Source: Hyphodiscus hymeniophilus
Lineage: Eukaryota > Ascomycota > Leotiomycetes > Helotiales > Hyphodiscaceae
NCBI GenBank assembly: GCA_016508695.1
Contig: VNKQ01000004.1
Coordinates: forward strand, 1,736,001 to 1,800,000
DNA: 64,000 bases
Direction: 5' to 3'
Made by a program: the position numbers and the translations under genes. The notes under the pieces were generated by a model. That model made no database searches, was not told the origin of the DNA, and worked only from the letters and a program-made list of their open reading frames with translations. Below are positions 45,121 through 57,590 of the stretch, piece by piece. Position 1 is the first letter of the stretch; every line of letters starts with the position of its first letter.

Positions 45121-45294
45121 TCATCCCCGTACGATTGTTTGACTTTCTTTTACCGTGTCTACGGATTTCGTCATCGTAGCTGCCATGATGCGTTTCTGCT
45201 CCTCCTCATAATATGTCTCCAAAGCCTTTCTGGCCTCATCCTCGTCTCGCTGCGCAGCTTTGACTTCCTCCGAGAGTTTTTCATTTGGGGTCAT
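45121..45294 (-). CDS. Small charged hypothetical protein
   Basis: The ATG at 45294 opens 57 codons (MTPNEKLSEEVKAAQRDEDE...). The product is highly charged and predicted helical (heptad-like EEVKAAQRDEDEARKALE). An open frame continues upstream to 45510, but its sequence there is basic and leader-like. No family is recognised. The composition favours coding, yet a chance frame cannot be excluded. Confidence 0.35.
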   Translation of the reverse strand: MTPNEKLSEEVKAAQRDEDEARKALETYYEEEQKRIMAATMTKSVDTVKESQTIVRG

Positions 45295-45890
45295 GACTGA
45301 AACGATCCGAGAACAATGTTTAATGTTGAGTGAAAAGTCGAACTTCTGTTTGCCTCTTTTGCGAAGTTGTGCTACTCGCTTGATTCTAATCTTTGTTTGT
45401 ATAGTGGTTCGAGTGGTGCCAGTAACTTTTCTCTGATTGTTGTGAAGTTTTAAAGACAGGTGATTGATGCAGTTGCTGGACTGCGTGGTGAATGTGGTCT
45501 GCGGAATCACCCATGGGAATCACCAGGGTTTTCAGGGCAACACAGGTTGAAACATAAACATTTTGTCATTTAGGATCTGAGTGTCGAACCTTGCATCTCT
45601 TTTACCCAGTCCGATAGACGATCCCACACGAGAGATCGGAACATAATCAGTGCCAAGCCAAAGTCACAACCACCGAAACTGCCTGCATTGCTCAATTCTC
45701 CCACCAAGATCATTCATGCCGAGAGAGAGGATACTCGTTTGCCGAACCACAGAATCGAGCTGTCGTCCGTGTGTGAAACCAAAATGAGAAGCTCTTCAAA
45801 GACTGTCAGCCATTTTCGAATCTCAAATGTGACAGTGTAGGAGGAGAACAATCATACCATGCACCGAGCCTCGGACGCTAATTTTGACTC
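45295..45890. other. Intergenic, no gene seen
   Basis: A 596-bp spacer between two small minus-strand frames. Nothing is supported beyond presumed regulatory DNA. Confidence 0.35.
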
Positions 45891-46136
45891 CTATTTCTTC
45901 TGCGCATCCTCATATTGATGCTGATCGTATTCTCTGAAAGCTTCTTTGATCTGCTTAGCCTCAGCATGATCGGTAGCATCACCAATCCTCAGTCCGTAAG
46001 ACTCCATCATGTTTTTGCCACTGGTCCAGCCACCTTCCTTCACGATCGCATAATCGGACTTGTCTTTCGGTTCAGTCGCTGGCATGGAGGCGTGGTTGGT
46101 CGTGGAGGCTTCGCTGGATGTTTTGTTGGAGGACAT
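45891..46136 (-). CDS. Small conserved-looking hypothetical protein (81 aa)
   Basis: ATG at 46136, 81 residues, single exon. The first 20 residues are Ser/Thr-rich; then comes an ordered-looking core with EGGWTSGKNMMESYGLRI and a C-terminal charged helix (EAKQIKEAFREYDQHQYED). There is no signal peptide or membrane segment. It resembles small fungal hypothetical proteins from memory, which I cannot verify. The balanced core composition supports a real gene. Confidence 0.5.
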   Translation of the reverse strand: MSSNKTSSEASTTNHASMPATEPKDKSDYAIVKEGGWTSGKNMMESYGLRIGDATDHAEAKQIKEAFREYDQHQYEDAQKK

Positions 46137-46767
46137 GTTGATGCAGTTTGAGGCTCAAAGGTTGTTGGTTGAGTCTGATGTTAAGGTCTGAAGAGCGTGG
46201 GCGACCCAGCTGCGACACAGAGATGGCTTGTTGGTGTGATCGAAGAGGTTTTGGAAGACGAGCAGATTTGTGGAAAGGCAAGAAGGTCAGGCTTTGAAGC
46301 AAACGATGCAGGCAGCCACGCCTTCCTTGCAGAGCAGCATTATTACGTCTAACAAAGTTACAAAATGCCAGTACCAAACCATTTTTGTTATTGAAAATTT
46401 GTAGAATTAGAAAAAAAACAGAATTCGGTTTTATCAGCAAGACGTAGAACAGTAACATTGGGTTTCATTTGCATTCTGATCTGGTTGCTACGCAAAGGAA
46501 AGAATCAATCCGCCGCTTGGGGTTCCTTTAATTGAGATAACATTTGATACTATGTCCTTCGAGGCGGCAGGATTTTAGTTATCTCATACGTAAATCCACA
46601 AGGTACAGGTTGAAGTTTTGTGTATTATATTGAGAAGAGAAGTAATTTGGAATATGCTTACTTATCTCCCCTGAACTTTTGATCTTCGCTACTGTACTAC
46701 ATAAAGTTGACCCCACCCCACCTTCATGGTCCCCAACTTCTCGACCATCTCGACATCAATAATCACA
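46137..46767. promoter_or_regulatory. Divergent intergenic region
   Basis: About 630 bp between a minus-strand small gene and the plus-strand peptidase-like gene; it should hold both promoters. The centre (46380-46660) is AT-rich. Confidence 0.4.
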
Positions 46768-48273
46768 ATGTTACACTTCACACACGTGAAGGTAATATAC
46801 CTTTATCTACTCCTGGCTATTTGCACAAACTCTCAAGATTCCACAGCCATCAAAGTTCCAGAGTATCACCGTCTTCCCCCACTCCGAGAGCAAGCCGCTA
46901 TCCAAGACGCGTGGCGCGATCAGAGGATCTCCAATATTCCCCACATATTGCAGAAGTATGGAGTCGACGCATGGCTAGTACGAACTCAGCCCCTCTACTC
47001 GAGTCGAACTGACAAGTGCCATAGATGAGCCAGAAAGAATATGCGGAGGATACAGTATTTTGGTCGCTAAAGCGAGCCACTCAGTTCTCCGCCCGTCGGC
47101 GAACCACGCAACTATTCTTCGCCAACGCCACTGAGCCCATCAAGCCGGTCTATACCTGGATTGACAATACGCCCGAAGTCTGGGAGTCGCTTCTCGACGT
47201 CTTGGAAACGCAAGATCCCAAGACCATCGCGGTCAATGTTGATGCTGAGGTTGCTTTCAGCAGCGGTATGCACGCTGGTGAGTATGGAAAGATTAAGAAT
47301 AGATTGGGAAGGAAGTGGAACGAGAGATTAGTTAGCGAGCCGATGATTGCTGTTGAGTGTATTGGAACTATGGTCAAGGATCGCCTGCCTTGGTATCGTA
47401 AGTTACAGGAGACTGCTTGGGCGATTATTGAGGAGGGGTTTAGTGAGCGGGTCATTACTCCTGGTGAGACTACTACCGAGGTACATCTTTCAGACCTCAA
47501 CTCTAATGACGGATTTCCGCTCATATTTTAACGTAGGACGTTGAATGGTGGATGCGTTCAAAGATCCAGGAGTTGAATTACACCACGTGGTTCCAACCCA
47601 GCGTCAGTATCCTTGACGGCAGAGACCCGTTCGAGAATCTCACTACTTCGGACCAAATGACCACGATCAATTTTGGACATGTACTGCATGTCGATTTTGG
47701 GGTTACGGCAATGGGTTTGAATACAGATACTCAACATCTGGCATATGTGCTGTATCCGGGAGAAGACGAGAGCGATATCCCACAGGGCCTCCTCAATGGC
47801 CTCAAGAACGCAAATCGGGTTCAAGATATCGTCAAGTCAAATATGAAAGTGGGAGTATCAGGGAATGAGATCTTGAAGGCTTGCTTGAAGCAGATGGAGA
47901 GCGAGGGTATCTCAGGAAGGGTTTATTCACATCCCATTGGAGATTGGGGACACTCGGCAGGGACTCTGATTGGTATGTTTGGCCTCCATGTTCCTCTTTA
48001 CATGTCTGATCAATGTTCCCAGGCATGTTCAACCTCCAAGATGACGTCCCTGTCCTCGGAGATCTGCCCCTTCTCCACAATACATACTACAGCGTTGAGC
48101 TGTATGCTCAATATTTCGTGCCAGAGCGCAATGCGACTATGACGTTCTATCTAGAGGAAGATATCTACTGGATAGGTGAGGAGGAAGGTTGGGATTGGGT
48201 ATACGGACAGCAGAAAGAATTCCATCTCGTGAAGCCTCCTCTCAGCGATTTATTTCGGGTGCAAGGACTTTGA
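46768..48273 (+). CDS. Secreted M24-family (aminopeptidase P/creatinase-like) protein
   Basis: Exons 46768-46977, 47025-47480, 47537-47972 and 48023-48273 give 450 residues. Introns of 47, 56 and 50 bp have GT...AG ends and matching phases. The start MLHFTHVKVIYLYLLLAICT is a likely signal peptide. An in-frame ATG at 46726 would add 14 residues and bury it. The pita-bread fold ligands are present: Asp in HVDFGV, Asp in LNTDTQH, His in SHPIGDWGHS, Glu in YSVELYAQ and Glu in FYLEED. These would bind two metal ions, as in Xaa-Pro aminopeptidases. N-glycosylation sites and the leader suggest an extracellular or vesicular location. Substrate is unknown; related proteins may lack prolidase activity. 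Confidence 0.87.
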
Positions 48274-49227
48274 ACATGGCCTGGTTATCTAAGTGGTCAA
48301 TTAATAAAGAAGCGGAGATGGTATGTATCGTTCTAGAATATATAATTCTAGAATTAGGCACCCATGCTACTGCCGGCAGCCTCTGTTGGTGCTGCGTTGG
48401 AAAGTTTTATACATGATACCTGATGGATTGAACAGACCTCCCGCTGTATCACACAAGTGTGTACGAAATCTCCAGGATCCAGCAGACAATTCAATGCTGG
48501 CCTCCATAGCGGTGGCAGGGAAAAGCAGCAAGGCTGTGCACAGACCAACTGGGGCGATGAAAGCTTCACCAGAGCAAGGTCTTCAGTCTATCCTCACAGC
48601 TTCGACGGGGTATTTAGGATAATACAGTCAAATGAATGAATGACTTCGACAATCGCAATGCTGGATCCAAGTTGGCACCGTGGATTGAGGATGAGGTTGA
48701 TGCTGAGCCTGTCGTGCTTTAAGACTCCACTTCTCCACAACCCACGATTTCTCAAGACACACCCTACAGTATCGTACCGAAGCTACCGTAGTACCTCCGT
48801 ATATTGGAGAAGCCTTCTCCCTATCAATCACCAACAAAGTTGCTTCGTCTATTTCAACCAAGCCTCATTGTCTCGATATTGATTTAGACCTTCTAAAATT
48901 ATATTAAAGGCCGCCACTTGCATGGCACTATCAGTGTTCGCCCAATCCCAGCCCAAGCCTCATGGGTTTTGCATCAACCCGAAGCTCTTTCTGGCAGGTA
49001 AGTCAAAGACTACATCGAACGCAAGGCTTGGCGATCCACGTGCTATCAGTCTTTCGACAACAACAAATGAACACAGAGCGGAAGTCGCCACCAAGACGGG
49101 AAATGTCTGGAGAAACGACCTTTTGCAATAAATCGAAAGGTCATCATTTTGCTTAAATAGTTGAACGACTCCGTGATCATCACAGTTGCTTTAATCTTAT
49201 TATTACATCCGACCTCGAGACAAGAAA
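48274..49227. other. Intergenic, no gene seen
   Basis: A 954-bp spacer between two plus-strand genes. Short frames here have no resemblance to known proteins. The right end is the promoter of the metallophosphatase gene. Confidence 0.35.
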
Positions 49228-51485
49228 ATGAGGTCCTCAATATTCTTCAAAATAGTTGCAGCTGCCGCTGTTGGCTCGGTCTTAGCTTGCGAGTCTTGTT
49301 ATAGCCCCGCGAACGAGGTCATTCATGAAAGGCATGTGAGGAGGATGCAACCTGGAGCTCAGGATGCTACTGTTGGGCCAAGAGCTCCGCTTGAATGGGG
49401 TCAACTGAACTTTTTGCACACTGTGAGTGTCTCTCTCACCTTCCAGCTGTTTACCATGCGTACACATGCTCGGGAAAATCAGATACTGACTGAAATAGAC
49501 TGATACTCATGGTTGGCTTGAAGGTCATCTCAAGGAGCAGAACTATGGCGCTGATTGGGGGGACTTTGTGTCCTTCTCGAGACACATGCAGCAAAAAGCG
49601 GGAAACCTAGGGGTTGATTTGTTGCTTGTTGATACCGGTAAATTAATTGGAAGACTTGGAGTTTTCTAAGGGTGACCTTTCAAACAGGTGATCTCCACGA
49701 TGGAAACGGACTCAGCGATGCCGTTTCACCCAACGGACTCCTATCTAATCCCATCTTCGATGAGATTGAATACGACGTGTTGACTATCGGTATGCTTATT
49801 CTTCTTGGACAGTGGCACTTGGACTAATGGGATGCCAGGGAACCACGAACTGTATTTGACTGATATCGCCTACGAGACTGTACTGTATTCAGCCCTTTGG
49901 ATGACGTATGTATTGACACAAGGATAGTTCTCAAACTTCAGCAAAGTATGGGGAACAAAGTATGTCACGAGCAACGTTCAAATCATCAATCCAAACACCG
50001 GCGTCTTCGAATACATCGGAAATCAATACCGATACTTCACCACCGCTCATGGTAAGTTTATATCTCCCTCATTGCATCAATCTGATTAACGGCTTTTCAG
50101 GTCTTCGTATCATGACATTCGGCGTCTTGTATGACTTCACCGGAAACTCCAACGTCTCGAAAGTCATTAAGGCGGCCACTATGGTGCAGCAACAGTGGTT
50201 CTTGGATGCCGTCAACTACGATGAACCAATCGATCTTTTCCTCCTCATTGGTCATAACCCTGTACGAACGACAGACTATTCCAACACCCTTGGTCTCGTT
50301 CAAAAGACTATTCGATCCATGCGACCGTCAACCCCAGTCCAAATCTTCGGTGGCCATAGCCATATCAGAGATTTCCAGGTGTACGATGAAAGTAGCACTG
50401 CTTTAGAGTCGGGACGATACTGCGAAACACTCGGCTGGCTCTCAATGAGTGGGATTAACTCGTCAACCTTCACCGGCAATATCAAACCTCGTGGTGTCGC
50501 GAACCCAAGTCGAAAGCCCTCCAATACATCGACCAACGGGCTTGTGTACTCTCGCAGATATCTTGATTGGAATCGTCTAACATTCGAATACCACGCCACC
50601 AATTCCCAGGCTAGCACATTCGACTATCATAGCGGACTTCGTGTCACGGGTGACATTACCGATGTTCGCAAGGAATTAAACCTCTCAGCCCTTTACGGTT
50701 GCGCACCAGCTACGTACTGTGAATCCTGCCAAAAGTTCGGCGCACCAGGCAACATATTCAGTCTCACCTCTATCGCCCTTGGCGCTACGGTCGTCAACGC
50801 ATCCCGCTCTACGGTTCCCCGCTACATTATCGTCAACACGGGTAGTATCCGCTTCGATCTAGTGAAGGGTCCGTTCACATACGATGATTCCTTCATCGTT
50901 AGTCCATTCACCGATGCTTTCCAATACATCGCCAATGTCCCATACTCCATGGCGAAGAATGTCATCAATGGCTTGAATGGCGCAGCAGTTCAAGATAAAC
51001 GAAATTCCGCTGGATCGCTGTTCGGATCGATGCCGCTTCCCTCGTCTAAGGATTCCTGTCTTGACCCTACTCTCGGGTTGGAAGGTGAAACCGAATCTGA
51101 CCTCAAAGCTCGAGGTATCACTCGACGGCAAACAACCGTTAGTCCGGGATATGTGACAAGTGATGACTTCGGTACTGACGGAGATGATACGCCTCACTCT
51201 GAGATTCCATCATACTCGCAACCAAACTATGCTCAAGGAAATGCATCATTCCCCACTGATGGCACAACGCCTGATGTCGTGGATGTGATATTCCTAGATT
51301 ACTTCGCGAGCACAGTCGTGAGCATCTTGAACAAGCTAGGGGGCACTTATACCATTGCGGATGTCAGCTATTATTTGGACCCGAGTTTCACAACGCAGAG
51401 TTATTTGCCGGCATATGCGAAGATGGCTTGGCAGGCAAACGTTCCAAATTGTCCGGTTGGGGAGGGAGTGGGATTCAGTGATTAA
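49228..51485 (+). CDS. Secreted calcineurin-like metallophosphatase (5'-nucleotidase-like)
   Basis: Six exons (49228-49422, 49499-49637, 49688-49789, 49839-49879, 49928-50051, 50101-51485) give 661 residues, with all phases consistent. Exon 4 is only 41 bp. The signal peptide is MRSSIFFKIVAAAAVGSVLA. The metallophosphatase signature is complete: TDTHGW (Asp-x-His), DTGDLHDG, GNHE and GGHSH, ligands for two metal ions. A C-terminal domain follows from about residue 400, as in 5'-nucleotidase-like proteins. It matches the fungal group that includes yeast YHR202W, whose members hydrolyse phosphate esters at the cell surface or in the vacuole; this link is from memory. Several NxS/T sites are present. 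Confidence 0.9.
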
Positions 51486-52248
51486 GCATTAGATAGACAT
51501 CAGTACTCGCTGAGCTCGTAGGAAATTGCGAAGTTTTACTTTAGCGATTTGTGCCAAGTCGTTTAATAGTTCTATCGCTGGACTTGGGGACTCGAACAAC
51601 GACTTACTTTGAAACCTGCCCATTTTCTTGTGGTTACCAGGCCTACAGAACTCTAAACACTATTCGGTTCGTCCATAAACATCAATATTGTACTCTCTGC
51701 CCTATATCATTTCTTCCCTTTAGAATGAACATGAAAATATCCCATCTCCTCTCCAACACCCGGAACATCTACTGCGGGTCTCATGCTCGCTTTCGCCGCC
51801 TCCCCGCATGCGACAGCGGGGTGAGACTAGTGGCTTCTGGGTGCAGATCGAGACCACTTGGTAGGTAGGCATTGACTGAGAACGGACTAGGTTAAAATGA
51901 GATTGCTAGGTTCCTTGCCAGATATACTCCTTGTTTTGGAATTTCCAATACAGCATCTCTGGAGGATACTTATTGTGGCTTTCTCTTGAAGAAACTTCTT
52001 GTGATTTTGCCATGTTTTGTTTTGTTGTTTTGTGTTTTCTCGTTATGCGAGATCACCATTGGAAGACCCCTATTTTTAGCGGCTCGCTTAGGGTTTAACC
52101 GCTACGCTTTGTCTCAGCCATATTGCATGATTGGCAGCTGAAAAGAACCCGTGTCACGATCTCATCTTCTACAGTAACCGTACCTTCGCTCTTCAACATC
52201 AACAAGTGGTGAGAGGGGTTTGATCCCTCGATAACCTCATCCGAGGCC
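51486..52248. other. Intergenic, no gene seen
   Basis: A 763-bp spacer between two plus-strand genes. A T-rich tract near 52017-52035 (tttgttttgttgttttgtg) is the only feature of note. Confidence 0.35.
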
Positions 52249-54883
52249 ATGCCTCGCGTCAAGAGAACATACATTGTACGCTCCATATGCGTGCTGCTAA
52301 TACTATGTCTGTATTTGATGAATCCCTGGCGCTCCCAAACGCCGTTCCGGTCGGGTGGGTGGGGCAGATCTGGCGCATCCGATGTTCTGGGGTCTGTGAA
52401 TATGTTTATTGGGACGAAGAACGGAGGTACGTTTTTTACGCCAATGGGAGGACGAGACTGATGTCGGTCTTTAGGACATGCATTCCCTGGAGCTACTCTA
52501 CCTTATGGTAAGACGCCGTACATGTGATATAGAATGTTGCTGATTTCTGAGGCATGGCGAAGGCCTCGGCCGATTGTGTGGGGGAGGCGCATGGGGGATT
52601 TGCTACTGATGGGAGTGATATTTCTGGTTTCAGTCATATGGTACTTGCAAATCTCCCTTGAATTTTCATTGACTTGCTCAAACCTAGAATAGCACGATTC
52701 TGGAACCGGTGGTGTTAGTATCATCTGTCCCTTTTCCAAAGTACTTGCTGATTAGGCCAGACAATATCCCTTGGGAACTTCCCCTTATTTCCCCAATATT
52801 GCCCAGAAAACAATCTTACGCATTGTAAATTCACGAAATCCCAACGCCGCGTACCAAGGGGAGAATACAATGCTTCCCCGGGGTATTTCGACATCACTCT
52901 TGCAGACGGCATCCGTGGGGAAGCAACAGTGACAGAGCACACTGCACTCTATCGTTTCACATTCCCACCCAACGCCACCTCGGATGGGCAGACGAACAGC
53001 CCTGTCATCACAATTGACTTGAACGACCTAGCTAACACTAGGGTTGGTAATGCTGCTGTATCAGTCGATTCCAAAACTGGACGGGTGTCTGGTAATGGCA
53101 CGTTCCGGCCTAGTTTTGGAACGGGCCGATACGATTTGCATTTTTGTACGGATTTCAAGGGCGGCAAAATCAACGAAGCTGCGATATGGGACCGTGGTAT
53201 ACCTGACAGTAGGGTGAGAGACAAAGCATTTGGCGGACACCTTGGTGGTGGAGCGTACGTTCAGTTCGATCCATCCAGGAAAGAAATCCTGGTTCGAGTC
53301 GGGTTAAGTTTCATGAACACAAGCCAAGCCTGCCAGAATGCCGAGTCCGAAATTCCCTCCTTCGACTTCCCAGCAGTCAAACGGTCTGCCGAGGTTGCGT
53401 GGGCCAAGAAACTTGATGTGATCTCAGTTGTGCCAGGCGGTATCGACAACAATCTTAAGATCATCTTCTGGTCTGGCTTCTATCGAACCATGATCTCTCC
53501 CCAGGATTATACTAATGAGAATCCTTTATGGAACTCCACCGAGCCATATTTTGATTCGTTCTACTGTATATGGGATTCTTTCCGCTCCCAGCACCCATTC
53601 CTTACGCTCGTCGATCCAATTGAGCAGTCTAGAATGGTAAGAGCCCTGATCGATATCTACGTTCATGAGGGGAAACTACCAGATTGTCGAATGAGTCTAT
53701 GCAAAGGGCTCACACAAGGCGGATCGAATGCTGATGTTGTTCTTGCTGATGCGATGATTAAGAATCTTGGTGGGAGTATCGACTGGGATTTGGCATACGA
53801 GGCTGTTGTTAGCGATGCGGAGGAGGAATTGAGCTCGTGGGATCATAGTGGGAGAGGAGGTCTACAAAGCTGGAAGACCCTGAACTTTATCCCCATACAT
53901 GATAACGACACTGACGGATATGGCATGAAAACTAGAAGTGTGTCGAGGACGGTCGAGTTTGCCTACAATGATTTTTGTATTGCGTTGATGGCAGAGAAGA
54001 TGGGTCGCTTGGATGATGCGACCAAGTATTTTTCTCGAGCAGGAAATTGGCGGAGTCTGTACAACGCAGATCAGAACTCCTCGATCAACGGGATAGATAC
54101 AGGCTTTGTGGGGTTCCTTCAGCCAAGGTAAACACTCCACTCCTTGCTTAGGTCTTCTTAACATCGCTCAGGCAGAAAGATCTTACTTGGGCTTTCCAAG
54201 ATCCCGCAAATTGTTCGCCTCTTCTCAACATGGACTCTTGCTACCTCGACGGTGGTGGGGGCGAAACTTATGAAGGCTCATGCTGGATGTATACCTTTTT
54301 TGTGCCCCAAGACATGGCATCTTTGATCGCTACACTTGGTGGACCTGTGTCGTTCATTTCCCGTCTCGATTTTCTCCATCAGTCGGGGCTTCTCTACATG
54401 GGCGACGAACAGGCGTTTCTTACCGTTTTCCTGTATCACTACGCCGGTCGCCCAGCACTCTCGTCCCAAAGAGCTCATGCATATATTCCCAGTCAATTCA
54501 ACAACACGGACAACGGAATACCAGGAAATGACGATAGTGGTGCAATGGGGAGCTTCGTTACGCTGACGATGATGGGTGTGTTCCCAAATCCAGGACAAGA
54601 TGTGTATTTCATCACACCTCCATTCTTCGAGGAAGTCAGTGTCGTCAATGGAGAGACGGGAAAAAAGGCCACGATCAGGAATGTGAATTTTGATCCGGAG
54701 TACAAGAGAATCTACGTGCAGGAAGCGAGGAGGGATGGGAAGCCTTGGACGAAGAACTGGATTGATCACAGTTTCTTCAAGGACGGTGGAGTTCTGGAGT
54801 TAGTTCTGGGTGATAAGGAGAGTGACTGGGGTACGAAAGATGCTGACTTGCCTCCAAGCATGAGTACAAGGGGCAAGAGATAG
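52249..54883 (+). CDS. GH92 alpha-1,2-mannosidase, membrane-anchored
   Basis: Six exons (52249-52426, 52475-52507, 52552-52640, 52693-52711, 52756-54127, 54172-54883) give 800 residues. Introns of 44-52 bp have matching phases. Exon 4 is just 19 bp, and exons 2-4 together encode the conserved stretch GHAFPGATLPYGM through GFSHMHDSGTGG. The N terminus has a basic stretch then a hydrophobic anchor (SICVLLILCLYLM), so a type II or secreted location is likely. Further GH92 marks are SLGNFPLFPQ, the block EGSCWMYTFFVPQDM and GNDDSGAMGSF. GH92 enzymes are calcium-dependent inverting exo-mannosidases that trim alpha-mannosides such as those of N-glycans and mannoproteins. The adjacent Zn2Cys6 gene may regulate it, by position only. 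Confidence 0.92.
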
Positions 54884-55335
54884 GAAAGTAGATTGTGTTT
54901 GAAGTATGGGAGGCAACGATGCCAACACCAGGCACACAAAATTGGCGTTAGAAAGGATTACTTCCGGCTTCAGAAACAAGAAGAATGCGATATTAGGCGT
55001 TGTAGCCAATTGCCTTTCTGCAACCCACCACCATCCACTGTCCTGCTTCCTGGGTTAGGCGAGCAAGCCCCTTGCCTCCAGGGGCTCGTTTACGGATCCT
55101 CGGTACCTAAAATTCGGGCAACGCCAAACCACGCACGGCCAACTGCCAAATAAACCTTTCCATATCCGGCTTATCACCGCGATAAGAGCTGCTCTTTAAG
55201 ACGCATGCCCACTCTTCCTGTGTATCTTTCTCCTCTTTTATCAGGAGATCTCCCACTCGACAATGCGGCTCATATCAAATTCACAAGCCAGCTTTGCTGC
55301 AGCTGCAGATTCCTTCGACCTTTCGAGAGCAGAAC
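54884..55335. promoter_or_regulatory. Promoter region of the downstream regulator
   Basis: 452 bp between two plus-strand genes, containing the presumed 3' end of the mannosidase gene and the promoter of the Zn2Cys6 gene. Confidence 0.35.
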
Positions 55336-57590
55336 ATGGCTGACAATCCGCGTCCCTCGAAACGCACGAGGAAATCTTGTGAAAGATGTCGGACCAGGAA
55401 GCAGAAATGCCACGGGTTTCCAGTTTGTGCCAATTGTGCCAATGCCAAGGAGGCTTGTATACAGCCTCCTTCTGCCATTGAAGAATATCAGAGGTATGTC
55501 CTGGACTTGTTTCCTGTGGAAGAAGACTGATCCATTCAGTGGTCCCAACCAAGCACTCCTCGAACGGATATCCTTCCTTGAAGCCCAACTCGCTGCACAT
55601 GCCAATTCGCCGGCCGAGAAACGTGGTTCCTGTCAAGAGCATTTCGATTCGCATTATGGGGCTTCACCAACCTCAACCGAGGAAGAGAGGCACAAGAGCA
55701 ATCTTGCCGAAATCGTGGGCTTCTTGAGTCTGGGTGGAGAAGCTTCTTATGTTGGATCTTCATCTGGGTTCTCTCTGGCTGCGAATCTGGGACAGATGGT
55801 CCAGGCGACGGTATGGAATAAAGCGCTTGCTTCGACTATCAGCCAGGCGCAGCCAAAATCTATCAGCATTGCAGATCTGAAGAAAAATAGTGCCGAGCCA
55901 CCAAACAATGATATGGGTGGTCGAATTCTGGATGCATATTTCACGAGATCGCACCTGCGATATCCGTTCTTGGACAGGAAGGATATTTTGGAAAGACACG
56001 CCAATCGATTTGAACAGAAGGATACTAGTCCTCAGAATCAGTATGGGACGTTTAAAATCTATATGATCTATGCGATCGGCGCGACGATGTTGAAACTCAC
56101 AGAGGAGTACGATTACACGCCTCCGGAAACCTTCTTTATGACAGCCTTGCAGTATATTTCCGCGGCGAGGGAGTCACATTCTGTACACAATATCGAGGCC
56201 ATGGCCCTCCTTGTCCTTTACAATTTGAGAAGCCCTTCAAATTCCGGGATCTGGTACATGATTGGCCTTGCGATGCGGACGTGTGTGGATTTGGGACTGC
56301 ATAGAGAGGCCTATTATGGCAATGTAACTCCGTACGAGGGCCAATTGAGAAGAAGGCTGTTCTGGACTGTCTATTTCTTAGAGCGATCCATTGCAGTTTC
56401 GGCTGGAAGACCGTATAGCATTGCGGACCGAGACATCGATGCCTCTCTTCCCCTCGAGATCGACGATACCGTGCGAGACGACAGGCTAATTTCAAGGACG
56501 CTGGCTGTCTCGTCATCCCCAAGTTTTCAAGCTTCTCGCCCCTCTTCAAACATCACTCTCGGAGTCCAATGCATTCGTCTGAAACGTCTGGAATCCCATA
56601 TTCAAGGAACAATATATCGCGTCGATCGCCCCATTACCAAGCTCGTCTCAAAGATTACCCCGACGCTGAGATTGCTGGAGGACTGGCATCGAAGACTTCC
56701 ACCCTCTACACCTTATGAGTCTGACTATCTCAACATGCACTATTTCAAAGCTGTGCGCTTGCTCCTGCAGCCTTTCATCATGATACTCCCACCAACAGAT
56801 CAGCGCATCGCTCTCTGCCTCCAAGCATCTGGCCAGATTTGCCAGATCTTCAAACGCCTTCACCAGCGAGACTCTTACGGGCACTCATTTATTGCTTTGC
56901 ATTCTGTATTCATTGCAGGCATCACTATGTGGTATGTCATATCCTCAACCCCCCCTCTTCTCTTCAACTTTAACAATTACCAGCTACTGCCTCTTCCTCT
57001 CACCAACCCTCTGGACATTCAATGTATCCAATGACCTCCGCGCCTGTTCCACCGCCTTATTCGTGATGGCGGAGCGTACTCCAGTGGTCAAAAAATACCG
57101 CGACGCCCTCGAGACCGTCATCGGCGCAACAATTGAATTCCTCGCTCGGCTCCCTGCCGTCTCGAATTCAGCCCCAGAGCCAACTTTCTTATCGTCCCCA
57201 TTCACTGCCAAGAGCAGCCCCCACCTAAAACATCAGGATCTTAGTGGAGACAGTGGGGGTGTGGGCGACTTCGCACCCGGCTTCCCGATCGCGGCGCAAG
57301 AGAGCTACGTGAGGGGATCCCCGGGCGTTGAGACGCCCGCGGCCACCGGCGGTGCGGTTGCGCCGGATTACAATGCTTTCGACACTGGGGCAGGAATGGG
57401 GGAAGGTGATTTGTTTAACTATATGCCCCAGAGCCATCACAGTCCTGAGTCTATTGGGAGGTGGGAGGGCCGCCATGGGGAGATGGGCCAGATGGATGCT
57501 GAGTGGTTGCTGAGCTTGTGCGAGGGTGACAAGTTCAGTTTATCGATGTTGAATGATATGATGAGGTTCGAGCCTAGTCTAGGGGCTTGA
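55336..57590 (+). CDS. Zn2Cys6 transcription factor with fungal-specific regulatory domain
   Basis: Exons 55336-55493, 55540-56931 and 56984-57590 give 718 residues, with introns of 46 and 52 bp. The cluster CERCRTRKQKCHGFPVCANC plus a final Cys in AKEAC shows spacing 2-6-5-2-6. It is followed by a short helix with ALLERISFLEAQLAAH, a probable coiled-coil dimerisation segment. The middle homology region carries typical blocks: DAYFTRSHLRYPFLDR, LGLHREAYYG and RRRLFWTVYFLERS, a fungal-trans domain. A Gly/Pro-rich acidic tail follows. An ATG at 55294 in the same frame could extend the N terminus by 14 residues; 55336 fits better. It is probably a nuclear activator, target unknown. Confidence 0.9.
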
